This document shows, piece by piece, positions 37,423 to 46,064 of a stretch of 64,000 nucleotides of DNA (its first letter is position 1; the number at the start of each line of letters is the position of its first letter). The notes below the pieces were generated by a model. The model ran no database searches and was not told the DNA's origin. It saw only the letters and a list, made by a program, of their open reading frames with translations. A program made the translations under genes and the position numbers. Source of the DNA: JANNSX01 sp046348995 (GTDB lineage Bacteria; Pseudomonadota; Alphaproteobacteria; Rhizobiales; Hyphomicrobiaceae); NCBI GenBank assembly GCA_046348995.1, contig JAXMDB010000002.1:1-64000 (forward strand), in the 5' to 3' direction.

Positions 37423-38266
37423 GGCGACGCTGAGCTCCACGGCGGCCGCGGGCGAGGCACCGGTGGGCCAGTACAAGGCTTTCGACGTCAAGCGGATGCC
37501 GGGGTTCATCCTGATCTCGGTGTTCGTATTCGTGCTGCTCTACGCGCCGGTCATCCTGCTCGTCGTCTTCTCCTTCAACGAGGGCGAGAGCTTGGCCGTT
37601 TGGCAGGGCACGTCGCTCAAATGGTACATCGCGGCCTCCGGCAACGACGACATCAAGATGGCGGCGTTCCGCTCGCTCTATGTCGCGATCTTCGCCGGGT
37701 TCGTCTCGACGACGGCTGCGACCATGGCCGCGATCGCGACGACCCGGGTGGCGGCTTTCCGCGGCATGATGCCGGTCTACGGCCTCATCAACATGCCGCT
37801 GATGGTGCCCGAGATCGTGACCGGCGTGGCGCTGCTCATCACCTTCGCCTGGGTGAAAGAGTACACGCAGTATTTCGGCATGGGCTACATCATCGCGGCC
37901 CACACGGCCTTCTGCATTCCCTTCGCCTACCTGCCGATCCGCGCCCGCCTCGAGAGCATGGATCTGACGCTCGAGCGCGCGGCGGCCGATCTCTATGCGA
38001 CGCCCTGGCAGGCCTTCAAGCGCGTGACGCTGCCGCTGCTTTGGCCGGGCATCCTCGCCGGCTTCATGCTCGCCTTCGTCATCTCGCTCGACGACGTCGT
38101 CATCACCGACTTCGTCAAATCGGCGGGCCAGGAGACGCTGCCGACCTACATGCTCGGCCAGCTGCGCCGCCAGGTGACACCGGAGATCAACGCCATCGCG
38201 TCCGTGTTTTTCGCCCTGTCGGTCGTCATGGTGACGATGTTCTATTTCCTCAATCGGAAGAAATAG
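37415..38266 (+). CDS. ABC transporter permease, PotC type
   Basis: 283 residues, six membrane helices; EAA loop LERAAADLYATPWQAFKRVTLPLLWPGILAGF. It overlaps the PotB-type gene by 8 bases, so subunit amounts are coupled. A 43-base gap with AAGGAGG follows before the first binding protein. Confidence 0.92.
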   Translation: MAEATLSSTAAAGEAPVGQYKAFDVKRMPGFILISVFVFVLLYAPVILLVVFSFNEGESLAVWQGTSLKWYIAASGNDDIKMAAFRSLYVAIFAGFVSTTAATMAAIATTRVAAFRGMMPVYGLINMPLMVPEIVTGVALLITFAWVKEYTQYFGMGYIIAAHTAFCIPFAYLPIRARLESMDLTLERAAADLYATPWQAFKRVTLPLLWPGILAGFMLAFVISLDDVVITDFVKSAGQETLPTYMLGQLRRQVTPEINAIASVFFALSVVMVTMFYFLNRKK

Positions 38267-38309
38267 GCTTGGATACGAGTCGAAGGAAGGTTCAAGGAGG
38301 ACCAATCTT

Positions 38310-39344
38310 ATGAAGTGGAAATTCATGGCCGCCGCGCTCGGCGCCGGGCTCATGCTCGGTGCCGCCATGGCGAAGGCCGACGGCGAGCTGCAGATCTACA
38401 ACTGGGGCGACTATACGAACCCCGAGCTCATCAAGAAGTTCGAGGCGAAGTACAACGTCAAGGTGACCGTCACCGACTACGACAGCAATGACACGGCGCT
38501 CGCCAAGATCCGTGCCGGCGGCCACGGCTTCGACATCGTCGTGCCGTCCGCGAGCTTCGTACCGGTCTGGATCAACGAAGGCCTCCTGCTCGAGACGCGT
38601 CCCGACCAGATGGAGAACTTCAAGAACGTCGATCCCAAATGGGTCGATGTCGAGTTCGACAAGGGCCGCCACTACACGGTGCCGTGGCAGTGGGGCACGA
38701 CGGGCATCCTCGTCAACACCAAGTTCTACAAGGGCGATGTCAACACCTCGGCCATCTTCATGGACACGCCCGACGAGCTCAAGGGCAAGATCAACGTCGT
38801 GCCCGAGATGTCGGACGTGATGCATTTGGCCGTCCGCTACATGGGCGGCGAATGGTGCACGACCGACAAGGAGGTGCTGAAGAAGGTCCGCGACAAGCTC
38901 GTCGAAGCCAAGAAGAACTGGCTCGGAATGACGTATCCCCCGCAAGAAGCCTACGAGAAGGAGGATATCGTCGCCGGCATCAACTGGAACGGGTCGTCGT
39001 TCCGTGCGCGGTTGAAGAACAAGGACATCGTCTACGGCTATCCGAAAGAGGGTTTCCCCCTCTGGATGGACAACGTCGCCGTCCTCAAGGACGCCAAGAA
39101 TCCCGAGAACGCGAAGCTGTTCCAGAACTTCATCATGGACCCGGAGAACGCCGCGATGATCTCGTCGTTCGCCCGCTATGCGAACGGCATCGTCGGCTCC
39201 GACAAATTCATGCCCGAGGACATGAAGACGGCGCCCGAGGTCAACATCCCGGCCGAGTTCGCGGACAAGGGCGTCATGCAGCTGCAGTGCCCGCCTGAGG
39301 CGAACGACCTCTACACGAAGATCTGGACCGCGCTGCAGAAGTAG
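38310..39344 (+). CDS. Periplasmic spermidine/putrescine-type substrate-binding protein 1
   Basis: 344 residues with a Sec signal peptide (KWKFMAAALGAGLMLGAAMAKA). The mature start DGELQIYNWGDYTNPELIKKFE and VTVTDYDSNDTALAKIRAGGHGFDIVVPS are typical of PotD/PotF. Acidic and Trp residues expected to hold the amine are in NEGLLLETRPDQMENF and VPWQWGTTG. It is the first of three tandem paralogues with the same architecture. A strong hairpin (39356-39410) separates it from the next. Confidence 0.92.
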   Translation: MKWKFMAAALGAGLMLGAAMAKADGELQIYNWGDYTNPELIKKFEAKYNVKVTVTDYDSNDTALAKIRAGGHGFDIVVPSASFVPVWINEGLLLETRPDQMENFKNVDPKWVDVEFDKGRHYTVPWQWGTTGILVNTKFYKGDVNTSAIFMDTPDELKGKINVVPEMSDVMHLAVRYMGGEWCTTDKEVLKKVRDKLVEAKKNWLGMTYPPQEAYEKEDIVAGINWNGSSFRARLKNKDIVYGYPKEGFPLWMDNVAVLKDAKNPENAKLFQNFIMDPENAAMISSFARYANGIVGSDKFMPEDMKTAPEVNIPAEFADKGVMQLQCPPEANDLYTKIWTALQK

Positions 39345-39355
39345 CTGTCCTATCG

Positions 39356-39410
39356 CTGGCGGCGCCGGGGCCGGACATGTCCTGTCACCCCGCGCCGCCA
39401 GTGGCGTTTT
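39356..39410 (+). terminator. Intercistronic hairpin with short T-run after binding protein 1
   Basis: A 10-bp stem CTGGCGGCGC (39356-39365) with its exact complement (39392-39401), extended by GGGG/CCCC with a bulge, followed by TGGCGTTTT. It could be a partial terminator or protect the upstream mRNA 3' end, as in other ABC operons with abundant binding proteins. Confidence 0.65.
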
Positions 39411-39462
39411 CAGCACGACCGCCGGCACACGAGACGCCGATCATCAGGGAAGGAAACACGAC

Positions 39463-40494
39463 ATGCGCATGCCGACCCTTTTCGCTGCCGCCGCATCGCT
39501 CGCCTTGAGTGCGACCGCAGCCCTCGCCGACGGTCAGCTCAACATCTTCAACTGGGGTGACTACACGAACCCCAAGCTGATCGAGAAGTTCGAGAAGCAG
39601 TACAACGTCAAAGTCACCATAACCGATTACGACAGCAACGATACGGCGCTCGCCAAGGTGCGCGCGGGCGGCCATGGCTTCGACATCGTCGTGCCGTCGG
39701 GCGGCGTCATCCCCATCTGGATCAACGAGGGCCTGCTGATCGAGACGCGGCCCGACCAGATGGAGAACTTCAAGAACCTCGATCCCAAATTTGTCGATGT
39801 CGAATTCGACAAAGGCCGGCACTACACCGTGCCGTGGCAATGGGGCACGATCGGCGTGATCGTGAACACCAAGTACTACAAAGGCGACGTCAACACCTCC
39901 GCGATCTGGCTCGATCCGCCGCCGGAGCTCAAGGGCAAGATCAACGTCGTGCCGGAGCTCAGCGACGTGATGGCGCTCGCGATCTCCTACTACGGCGGCA
40001 AGTGGTGCACGACCGACAAGGACGTCCTGAAGAAGGTCCGAGACGGGCTCGTCGCCGCCAAGAAGAGCTGGCTGTCGATGGACTATGCGCAGCCCGAGAA
40101 GTTCGCCAAGGAGGACATCATCGCCGGCGTGAACTGGAACGGCTGGAGCTATCGCGCCCGGCTACAGAACGGCGATCTCAAATACGGCTATCCGAAAGAG
40201 GGCTACGGTCTTTGGATGGACAACGTCGTCGTGCTGAAGGACGCCAAGAACGTCGAGAACGCGAAGCTGTTCCAGAATTTCATCATGGATCCGGAGAATG
40301 CCGCGATGATCTCGGAGTTCGCCCGCTATGCCAACGGCATCGCCGGCTCCGACAAATTCATGCCGAAGGACATGCTGACGGCGCCGGAGGTCAACATCCC
40401 GGCCGAGTTTGTCGACAAGGGGTTCTTCAACCTGGCCTGCCCGAAGGAGGCCAACGACCTCTACACCGCAATCTGGACCGAGCTGCAGAAGTAG
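39463..40494 (+). CDS. Periplasmic spermidine/putrescine-type substrate-binding protein 2
   Basis: 343 residues; signal peptide RMPTLFAAAASLALSATAALA, mature DGQLNIFNWGDYTNPKLIEKFE. Very similar to protein 1 and protein 3 over the whole length. The position after WIN (NEGLLIETRP) is conserved, but the binding-site loop differs (VVPSGGVIPIWI against VVPSASFVPVWI), so ligand preference may differ. GGAAGG lies before the ATG. Product of tandem duplication. Confidence 0.92.
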   Translation: MRMPTLFAAAASLALSATAALADGQLNIFNWGDYTNPKLIEKFEKQYNVKVTITDYDSNDTALAKVRAGGHGFDIVVPSGGVIPIWINEGLLIETRPDQMENFKNLDPKFVDVEFDKGRHYTVPWQWGTIGVIVNTKYYKGDVNTSAIWLDPPPELKGKINVVPELSDVMALAISYYGGKWCTTDKDVLKKVRDGLVAAKKSWLSMDYAQPEKFAKEDIIAGVNWNGWSYRARLQNGDLKYGYPKEGYGLWMDNVVVLKDAKNVENAKLFQNFIMDPENAAMISEFARYANGIAGSDKFMPKDMLTAPEVNIPAEFVDKGFFNLACPKEANDLYTAIWTELQK

Positions 40495-40502
40495 CTCGTC
40501 GC

Positions 40503-40536
40503 ACGGCGGCGACCCTCACGAAGGCGTTGCCGCCGT
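40503..40536 (+). other. Intercistronic hairpin after binding protein 2
   Basis: ACGGCGGC (40503-40510) pairs with GCCGCCGT (40529-40536) across an 18-base loop. It sits at the same relative place as the hairpin after binding protein 1 but has no T-run. Confidence 0.5.
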
Positions 40537-40595
40537 CTACGCCCCGGCCTCACCGACAGCCATAACGACATCGACATCAACGGGAAGGATTTCCT

Positions 40596-41627
40596 ATGCG
40601 TCTGCCAACCTTGCTCGCAGCCATTGCGTCGCTGGCTCTGAGCACCACCGCGGCGCTCGCCGACGGCGAGCTCAACATCTTCAACTGGGGCAACTACACG
40701 AGCCCGGAGGCGATCGAGAAGTTCTCCAAGCAGTACAACGTCAAGGTCAACATCACAGACTACGACTCCAACGATACCGCTCTTGCCAAGGTGCGCGCCG
40801 GCGGCCACGGCTTCGACATCGTCATCCCCTCGGCCAACTACATGCCGATCTGGATCAACGAGGGCCTGCTGCTCGAAACCCGGCCCGACCAGATGGAGAA
40901 CTTCAAGAACGTCTCTGCGCGCTGGAAGGACGTGCCCTGGGACAAGGGCCGTCACTATTCGGTGCCGTGGCAGTGGGGCACGACCGGCGTCGTCGTGAAC
41001 ACGTCGCTCTACAAAGGCGACATCGACACCTCGGCGATCTTCCTCGATCCGCCGCCCGAGCTCGCAGGCAAGATCAACGTCGTGCCCGAGATGGGTGACA
41101 TCATGGCCCTCACCATCATGTACATGGGCGGCGAGTACTGCACCGAGGATAAGGCGATCCTGAAGAAGGTCCGCGACAAGCTCGTCGAGGCGAAGCCGAA
41201 ATGGCTGTCGATGGACTACTCGACGATCGAGAAGCTCGCCAAGGGCGATCTGGCCGGGGGCGCGGACTGGAACGGCTCGAGCTATCGCGCGGGCAAGCAG
41301 AACAAGGACGTCTCCTGGGGCTATCCCAAGGAAGGCTTCGTCGTCTGGATGGACTCGGTGTCGGTTCTGAAGGACGCCAAGAACGTCGAGAACGCGAAGC
41401 TGTTCCAGAACTTCGTGATGGACCCCGAGAACGCCGCGCTGCTTTCGGCCTTCGCCGGCTATGCCAACGGCATCGACGGCTCGGAGAAGTTCATGCCGGC
41501 CGACATGCTGACCGCACGGGCGATCAATATTCCGCCGGAGCTCGCGGACAAGGGCAAGTTCATCGCTGTCTGCCCACCCGCGGTTAACGAGCTCTACACG
41601 AGGATCTGGACCGAGCTTTTGAAGTAG
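40596..41627 (+). CDS. Periplasmic spermidine/putrescine-type substrate-binding protein 3
   Basis: 343 residues; signal peptide RLPTLLAAIASLALSTTAALA, mature DGELNIFNWGNYTSPEAIEKF. Closest to protein 2 in signal peptide, but more divergent in the ligand region: NYMPIWI, KDVPWDKGRHYSVPWQW, and a Gly/Asp-rich GDLAGGADWNGSS in place of EDIVAGINWNGSS. GGAAGGA lies before the ATG. Last binding protein of the run; the serine hydrolase follows after 8 bases. Confidence 0.92.
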   Translation: MRLPTLLAAIASLALSTTAALADGELNIFNWGNYTSPEAIEKFSKQYNVKVNITDYDSNDTALAKVRAGGHGFDIVIPSANYMPIWINEGLLLETRPDQMENFKNVSARWKDVPWDKGRHYSVPWQWGTTGVVVNTSLYKGDIDTSAIFLDPPPELAGKINVVPEMGDIMALTIMYMGGEYCTEDKAILKKVRDKLVEAKPKWLSMDYSTIEKLAKGDLAGGADWNGSSYRAGKQNKDVSWGYPKEGFVVWMDSVSVLKDAKNVENAKLFQNFVMDPENAALLSAFAGYANGIDGSEKFMPADMLTARAINIPPELADKGKFIAVCPPAVNELYTRIWTELLK

Positions 41628-41635
41628 CCGTCACA

Positions 41636-42859
41636 GTGACATCCGCATCCTACCGCAACAGCGAGGCGCGTCCGGCGATCATGCAGGGCGCGCCTCCATC
41701 GCTCGTCGTGCCTCGTCTCGATTGGGACCGGCCGCCCTGGAACCGCTGGGCGTTCCAGCACATTCGCGAGATCCTGCCGACGGCGGAAGTCTGGCGGGGC
41801 ACCGGGGCGGCCTCGGTGCTCGAGACGGCGCCGCTCGAACTCGGAAGTCTCGCCTTCACGCGGACCGACGGCGCCACCCAAACCGTCGACCAGCTGCTCG
41901 AGGAAACCTATACCGACGGCTTCCTCGTCGCCCATCGCGGCCGCATCGTCGCCGAGCGTTACTTCAACGGCATGGGCGCACGTACGCTGCATCTCTCGCA
42001 ATCGATGTCGAAATCGGTCACGGGGGCGGTCGCTGGCGTGCTCATGACGCAGGGATTGCTCGATCCGGCAGCGCCGCTGACAGCCTACATCCCCGAGCTC
42101 GCCCACACGGCCTATGCCGGCGCGACGCTCGCCCATGTCCTCGACATGACGAGCGGCGTCGCCTACTCCGAGGACTACACGGATCGCTACTCCGAGGTCG
42201 GGCAGACCGATGTTGCGAGCGGCTGGAAGCCGATCCCGCCGGATTCCGATCCGGCCTTCCGCTGGCCGCGGCACATGTTCGAGCAGATCCTCGGCCTGAC
42301 GCGGCTCGAGGCCGAGCACGGCAGTCGCTTCCTCTATCGCTCGATCGAGACCGACGTGCTTGCCTTCTGCATGGAGCGCGTCTCGGGGCTGCGGCTGCCC
42401 GAGCTCGTCAGCCGCTATCTCTGGCAGCCGATGGGGGCGGAAGAAAGCGCCTGCTTTACGCTCGATCCGGCGGGTTATGCGCTGGCGAGCGGCAGCCTCA
42501 ACGCGACCTTGCGCGACTATGCCCGGTTCGGGCTCGTCATCCTGAACGGCGGCGCTTTCAACGGACAGCAGATCCTGCCGCCTGCCTGGGTTGCCGATAT
42601 CCGGCGCGGACCGCATGGCCTCGCCAACGACTACCTGCGTCTGTCACTGCCGAACGGCTGCTATCGCAACCAGTTCTGGGTCGAAGATGTGACACGCGAG
42701 ACGGTGCTCTGCCGTGGCGTGTTCGGCCAGCTCATCTACATCGCGCCCGAGCACGACCTCGTCGTCGTCAAGCTCTCGACGTTTCCCGACTTCCTCAATC
42801 TCACCTACAGCCTCGACACGCGCCGCGCGATCGGCGCGATCATCGAGGCTCTGACCTGA
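41636..42859 (+). CDS. Serine hydrolase, beta-lactamase/6-aminohexanoate-dimer hydrolase type
   Basis: 407 residues from GTG 41636; an ATG at 41681 is the alternative. The class C-like nucleophile motif SMSK is in LHLSQSMSKSVTGAVAG, with a Tyr-containing SGVAYSEDY motif and a C-terminal block GVFGQLIYIAPEHDLVVVKLS. No signal peptide. Relatives open small linear amides such as nylon oligomers, which would suit a cluster with two amidases and a hydantoinase. It is very close to the binding-protein gene, so co-transcription is likely. Confidence 0.88.
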   Translation: MTSASYRNSEARPAIMQGAPPSLVVPRLDWDRPPWNRWAFQHIREILPTAEVWRGTGAASVLETAPLELGSLAFTRTDGATQTVDQLLEETYTDGFLVAHRGRIVAERYFNGMGARTLHLSQSMSKSVTGAVAGVLMTQGLLDPAAPLTAYIPELAHTAYAGATLAHVLDMTSGVAYSEDYTDRYSEVGQTDVASGWKPIPPDSDPAFRWPRHMFEQILGLTRLEAEHGSRFLYRSIETDVLAFCMERVSGLRLPELVSRYLWQPMGAEESACFTLDPAGYALASGSLNATLRDYARFGLVILNGGAFNGQQILPPAWVADIRRGPHGLANDYLRLSLPNGCYRNQFWVEDVTRETVLCRGVFGQLIYIAPEHDLVVVKLSTFPDFLNLTYSLDTRRAIGAIIEALT

Positions 42860-42888
42860 GTCTCAATCTTTGTCCGGGGGGACATCAC

Positions 42889-44322
42889 ATGCGCGATCTC
42901 GACCTCTGCTACATGCCGGCGACTGAAGCGCTGAAGCGCTTCAAGTCGAAGAAGCTCTCGCCCGTCGAGCTCATGAAGGCCGTGATCGCGCGTGCCGAAA
43001 GCGTCGAGCCGGCGATCAACGCCTTCACCTTCAAGTACTACGACGAGGCGTTGAAGAAGGCGAAGCAGGCCGAGGCGCGCTGGGCCAAGGGCAATCCCAA
43101 AGGACCTCTCGACGGTCTGCCGGTCGTGATCAAGGACGAGAGCTACATCAAAGGCTACCCGACTTCGAACGCGTCTCTCATTCTCAAGGACTTCGTGCCC
43201 GAGACGACCTCGCCGACGAACGAGCGGCTGCTCGATGCCGGCATCATCTTCCACGCCCGCACGGCGACGCCCGAGTTCTCGTGTGCGGGCTTCACGCATT
43301 CCAAGATGTGGGGCGTCACCCGTAATCCCTGGAACACGCAATACACGCCGGGCGGCTCGTCGGGTGGCTCGGGCGCCTCGCTAGCGGCCGGCTCGACGAC
43401 GCTTGCCACCGGCTCCGACATCGGCGGCTCGATCCGCATCCCGGCGAGCCAGTGCGGTGTCGTCGGCTTCAAGCCGCCGTATGGCCGCAATCCCGACGAC
43501 CCGCCGTTCAACCTCGACTTCTACAACCACACCGGCCCGATCGGCCGGAGCGTCGCCGATGTGGCCTTGCTGCAGAACGTCATGTCGGGTCCGCATCCGC
43601 GCGACATCGCAACCGTGAAGCCCAAGCTCACGCTGCCGGCCAAGTTCAAAGACATCAAAGGCTGGCGGATCGGCTATTCTCTGGACCTCGGCATGTTCGA
43701 GGTCGACGAGACCGTGCAGGCGAACACGCGGGCGGCGTTGAAGGTCTTCAAGTCGCTCGGCGCCAAGGTCGAGGAGGTCGATCTCAAGTGGGACGAGGAC
43801 TGCTTCGAGGCCGGTCTGAAATATCTCGAGCACCTGTTCGGCGCTCTCATGGCCCTGCAGGCGAAGACGCATCGCAAGGTCATGAACGACTACGCGCTGT
43901 GGTTCGCCGATCAGTGCGAGAAGTCGTCGACGCTCGATTTCCTCGGCTCGCTCGCAACCGCCGGCCGCATGTATGCGACGCTCGGGCCGCTGCTCGAGAA
44001 GTACGACGTGCTGATCTGCCCAACGGTCGCGCTGCCAGATATCCCGGCCGATCTCGACTATCAGAAGAGCCCGCCCGTGCGCATCAACGGCCGGAAGGTG
44101 CACTCGGCGCTCGGCTGGGCGATGACGACCTGCTTCAACACCATGAGCCGGTGCCCGGTGCTGAGCGTGCCATCCGGCCAGATGCCATCCGGCATGCCGA
44201 CCGGCATCCAGATCGTCGGCCCGACCTTCGAGGACGAGAAGGTGTTCCAGGCGGCGTCGGCCTACGAGGCGGCGCTGGGTGGATGGTATGGGGACAGCGC
44301 AAGCCGCCCGGCGGTTCCTTGA
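42889..44322 (+). CDS. Amidase (amidase-signature family), copy 1
   Basis: 477 residues. The Ser-cisSer-Lys triad is readable: Lys in VVIKDES, PGGSSGGSGASLAAG and GSDIGGSIRIPA. The start has GGGGGGAC upstream. Amidase-signature enzymes hydrolyse aryl and alkyl amides; the large family does not allow a substrate to be named. About half its residues match the second amidase downstream, which points to an old duplication. Confidence 0.92.
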   Translation: MRDLDLCYMPATEALKRFKSKKLSPVELMKAVIARAESVEPAINAFTFKYYDEALKKAKQAEARWAKGNPKGPLDGLPVVIKDESYIKGYPTSNASLILKDFVPETTSPTNERLLDAGIIFHARTATPEFSCAGFTHSKMWGVTRNPWNTQYTPGGSSGGSGASLAAGSTTLATGSDIGGSIRIPASQCGVVGFKPPYGRNPDDPPFNLDFYNHTGPIGRSVADVALLQNVMSGPHPRDIATVKPKLTLPAKFKDIKGWRIGYSLDLGMFEVDETVQANTRAALKVFKSLGAKVEEVDLKWDEDCFEAGLKYLEHLFGALMALQAKTHRKVMNDYALWFADQCEKSSTLDFLGSLATAGRMYATLGPLLEKYDVLICPTVALPDIPADLDYQKSPPVRINGRKVHSALGWAMTTCFNTMSRCPVLSVPSGQMPSGMPTGIQIVGPTFEDEKVFQAASAYEAALGGWYGDSASRPAVP

Positions 44323-44346
44323 GCTCGTGCAGGTGGTGACCGTAGG

Positions 44347-44364
44347 GGCGAGCGGCAGCTCGCC
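44347..44364. repeat. REP-like hairpin
   Basis: GGCGAGC-GGCA-GCTCGCC preceded by CGTAG; same design as 16389-16408 and 16442-16461. It lies between the two amidase genes. Confidence 0.65.
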
Positions 44365-44445
44365 TGCTATGTCCGCACCCATCTTGCAATTGGGGTCGAG
44401 TTTGTTCGCCGAATGTCCGTCATGGAGGCGTAGGGTAGCATCCGA

Positions 44446-45897
44446 GTGATTTTGGGATCGGCGCACGAGGTGACCGGCACACCCTCCAATGACCCAGCCG
44501 CGCTCACGGCATCCGAGGCGCTCGCCGCCTTCCGGGCGCGCACTCTTTCGCCGGTCGAGCTGATGCGGGCCGTGATCGCGCGGGCCGAGCGCATCAATCC
44601 GACGATCAACGCGCTCTCGGACACCTATTTCGACGAGGCGTTGCAGGCAGCCCGCGCGGCCGAGGCGCGCTATGCGTCGCGCAGCCAGGACGCGCGCCCA
44701 CTCGAGGGCCTGCCGCTCGCCGTCAAGGACGAGATGAGCGAGACCGGCCGTCGCATCACCATGGGCTCGCTTCTCTTCAAGGACCGCATCGGCACTTGGA
44801 CGGATGCGGCCGTCCAGCGTTTGAAGGATGCGGGGGCCATCGCCCACGTACGGACGATCACACCGGAGTTTTCGCTGCTCGGTGTCTGCCACTCGCGGAT
44901 GTGGGGCGTCAGCCGCAATCCGCACAATCGCGCGATGACGCCGGGCGGCTCCTCGGGTGGGGCCGCCGCCGCGCTCGCCACGGGCATGACGACGCTCGCC
45001 ATCGGCTCCGACATCGGCGGCTCGATCCGCATCCCGGCCGCCTGCTGCGGGATCGGCGGCTACATGCCGCCCTACGGTCGCGTGCCCGATGCGCCGCCCT
45101 ACAACCTCGAGCCGATGAGCCATACGGGGCCCATGGCACGCTCGGTCGCAGACTGCGCGCTGATGCTGAACGTCATGGCGGGCGCGCACGCCGACGACAT
45201 CGCGACGCTGCGCGAGACGATCCATGTTCCGTCCGCGATGCCGCCGATCGCCGGCTGGCGCGTCGCCTATTCGCTGGATTTCGGCTACAAGACGCTCGAT
45301 CCCGACGTGCGTGCCAACACGCTCGCCGCGCTCGACGTGTTCCGGTCGCTCGGCTGCACGCTCACCGAGGTCGAGGTGCCGTGGAACGCGGAGCTCCCGC
45401 GAATTCGTAGTGAGTATCTCCACGTGATGTGGGGAAAGCGGATGGGCGATCTCTTGCGTCATCACCGCGACGAGCTCTCGGACTACACGATCCGCTATGC
45501 CGAGGAGGCGCAAGCGGCGCCGGTCGACGCACTGCATCGCGCCACCGACGCGATGGTTCGCATGTCGGAGGGCATGGGACGTCTGCTGGACGCCCACGAG
45601 ATCTTCGTTTGTCCGACGACGGCGACCACGCTCGTCGCCGCCGACCACAATCCCTACGGCGCCGGCTTCGCGATCGACGGTCACCCGGTCGATCCGCGCG
45701 CGGGCTGGATCATGACCTATCCCTTCAACATGCTGGCGCGGCTCCCGGTCATGGCGTTGCCCTCAGGGGGGACGCGGAATGGCGTCCCGACCGGCATCCA
45801 GATCGTCGCCCGCAGCTACGACGATCGGCGCTGCTTCCAGGCCGCCTATGCCTACGAGCGTGTCCGCCCGCGCATCGGCATTGCCGGCGTTGCCTGA
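44446..45897 (+). CDS. Amidase (amidase-signature family), copy 2
   Basis: 483 residues from GTG 44446; another in-frame GTG at 44470 is possible. Triad: Lys in AVKDEMS, PGGSSGGAAAALATG and GSDIGGSIRIPA. It shares the sequence order of copy 1 (LSPVELM(K/R)AVIARAE, MWGVxRNP) but has its own insertions, so substrate range probably differs. It ends the run of amide-hydrolysing genes. Confidence 0.92.
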   Translation: MILGSAHEVTGTPSNDPAALTASEALAAFRARTLSPVELMRAVIARAERINPTINALSDTYFDEALQAARAAEARYASRSQDARPLEGLPLAVKDEMSETGRRITMGSLLFKDRIGTWTDAAVQRLKDAGAIAHVRTITPEFSLLGVCHSRMWGVSRNPHNRAMTPGGSSGGAAAALATGMTTLAIGSDIGGSIRIPAACCGIGGYMPPYGRVPDAPPYNLEPMSHTGPMARSVADCALMLNVMAGAHADDIATLRETIHVPSAMPPIAGWRVAYSLDFGYKTLDPDVRANTLAALDVFRSLGCTLTEVEVPWNAELPRIRSEYLHVMWGKRMGDLLRHHRDELSDYTIRYAEEAQAAPVDALHRATDAMVRMSEGMGRLLDAHEIFVCPTTATTLVAADHNPYGAGFAIDGHPVDPRAGWIMTYPFNMLARLPVMALPSGGTRNGVPTGIQIVARSYDDRRCFQAAYAYERVRPRIGIAGVA

Positions 45898-45977
45898 TGG
45901 CGCATGGTTAAAGAAATGCTAAAGTCTCTCGACGGCCCGCGCATGGCGGCTCGTGCGCCACTTAGCGGCGCAACCTT

Positions 45978-45991
45978 TTGACAAACGTCAA
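45978..45991 (+). promoter_or_regulatory. FixK/FNR-type operator upstream of universal stress gene
   Basis: TTGAC-AAAC-GTCAA, a perfect dyad of the TTGAN6TCAA class recognised by FNR and FixK proteins. It is centred about 80 bases before the start codon at 46065, a position fitting activation. This predicts induction at low oxygen. Confidence 0.6.
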
Positions 45992-46064
45992 GGTTCGACC
46001 TGCTTGCGCGGGACTAGCTTGTTCCATCGGCCGAGTCCCCATCGGCCCTGCCCGGAGGTGCGCC

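Noticed and set aside
43381..45684. 767-codon open frame on the - strand over the two amidases
   Set aside because: Antisense shadow of amidase genes with clear catalytic motifs; composition is Arg/His/Asp-rich and it lacks any domain.
45908..45922. CtrA-like site TTAA-N7-CTAA
   Set aside because: The second half-site has a mismatch and the downstream gene is not a typical CtrA target; too weak alone.
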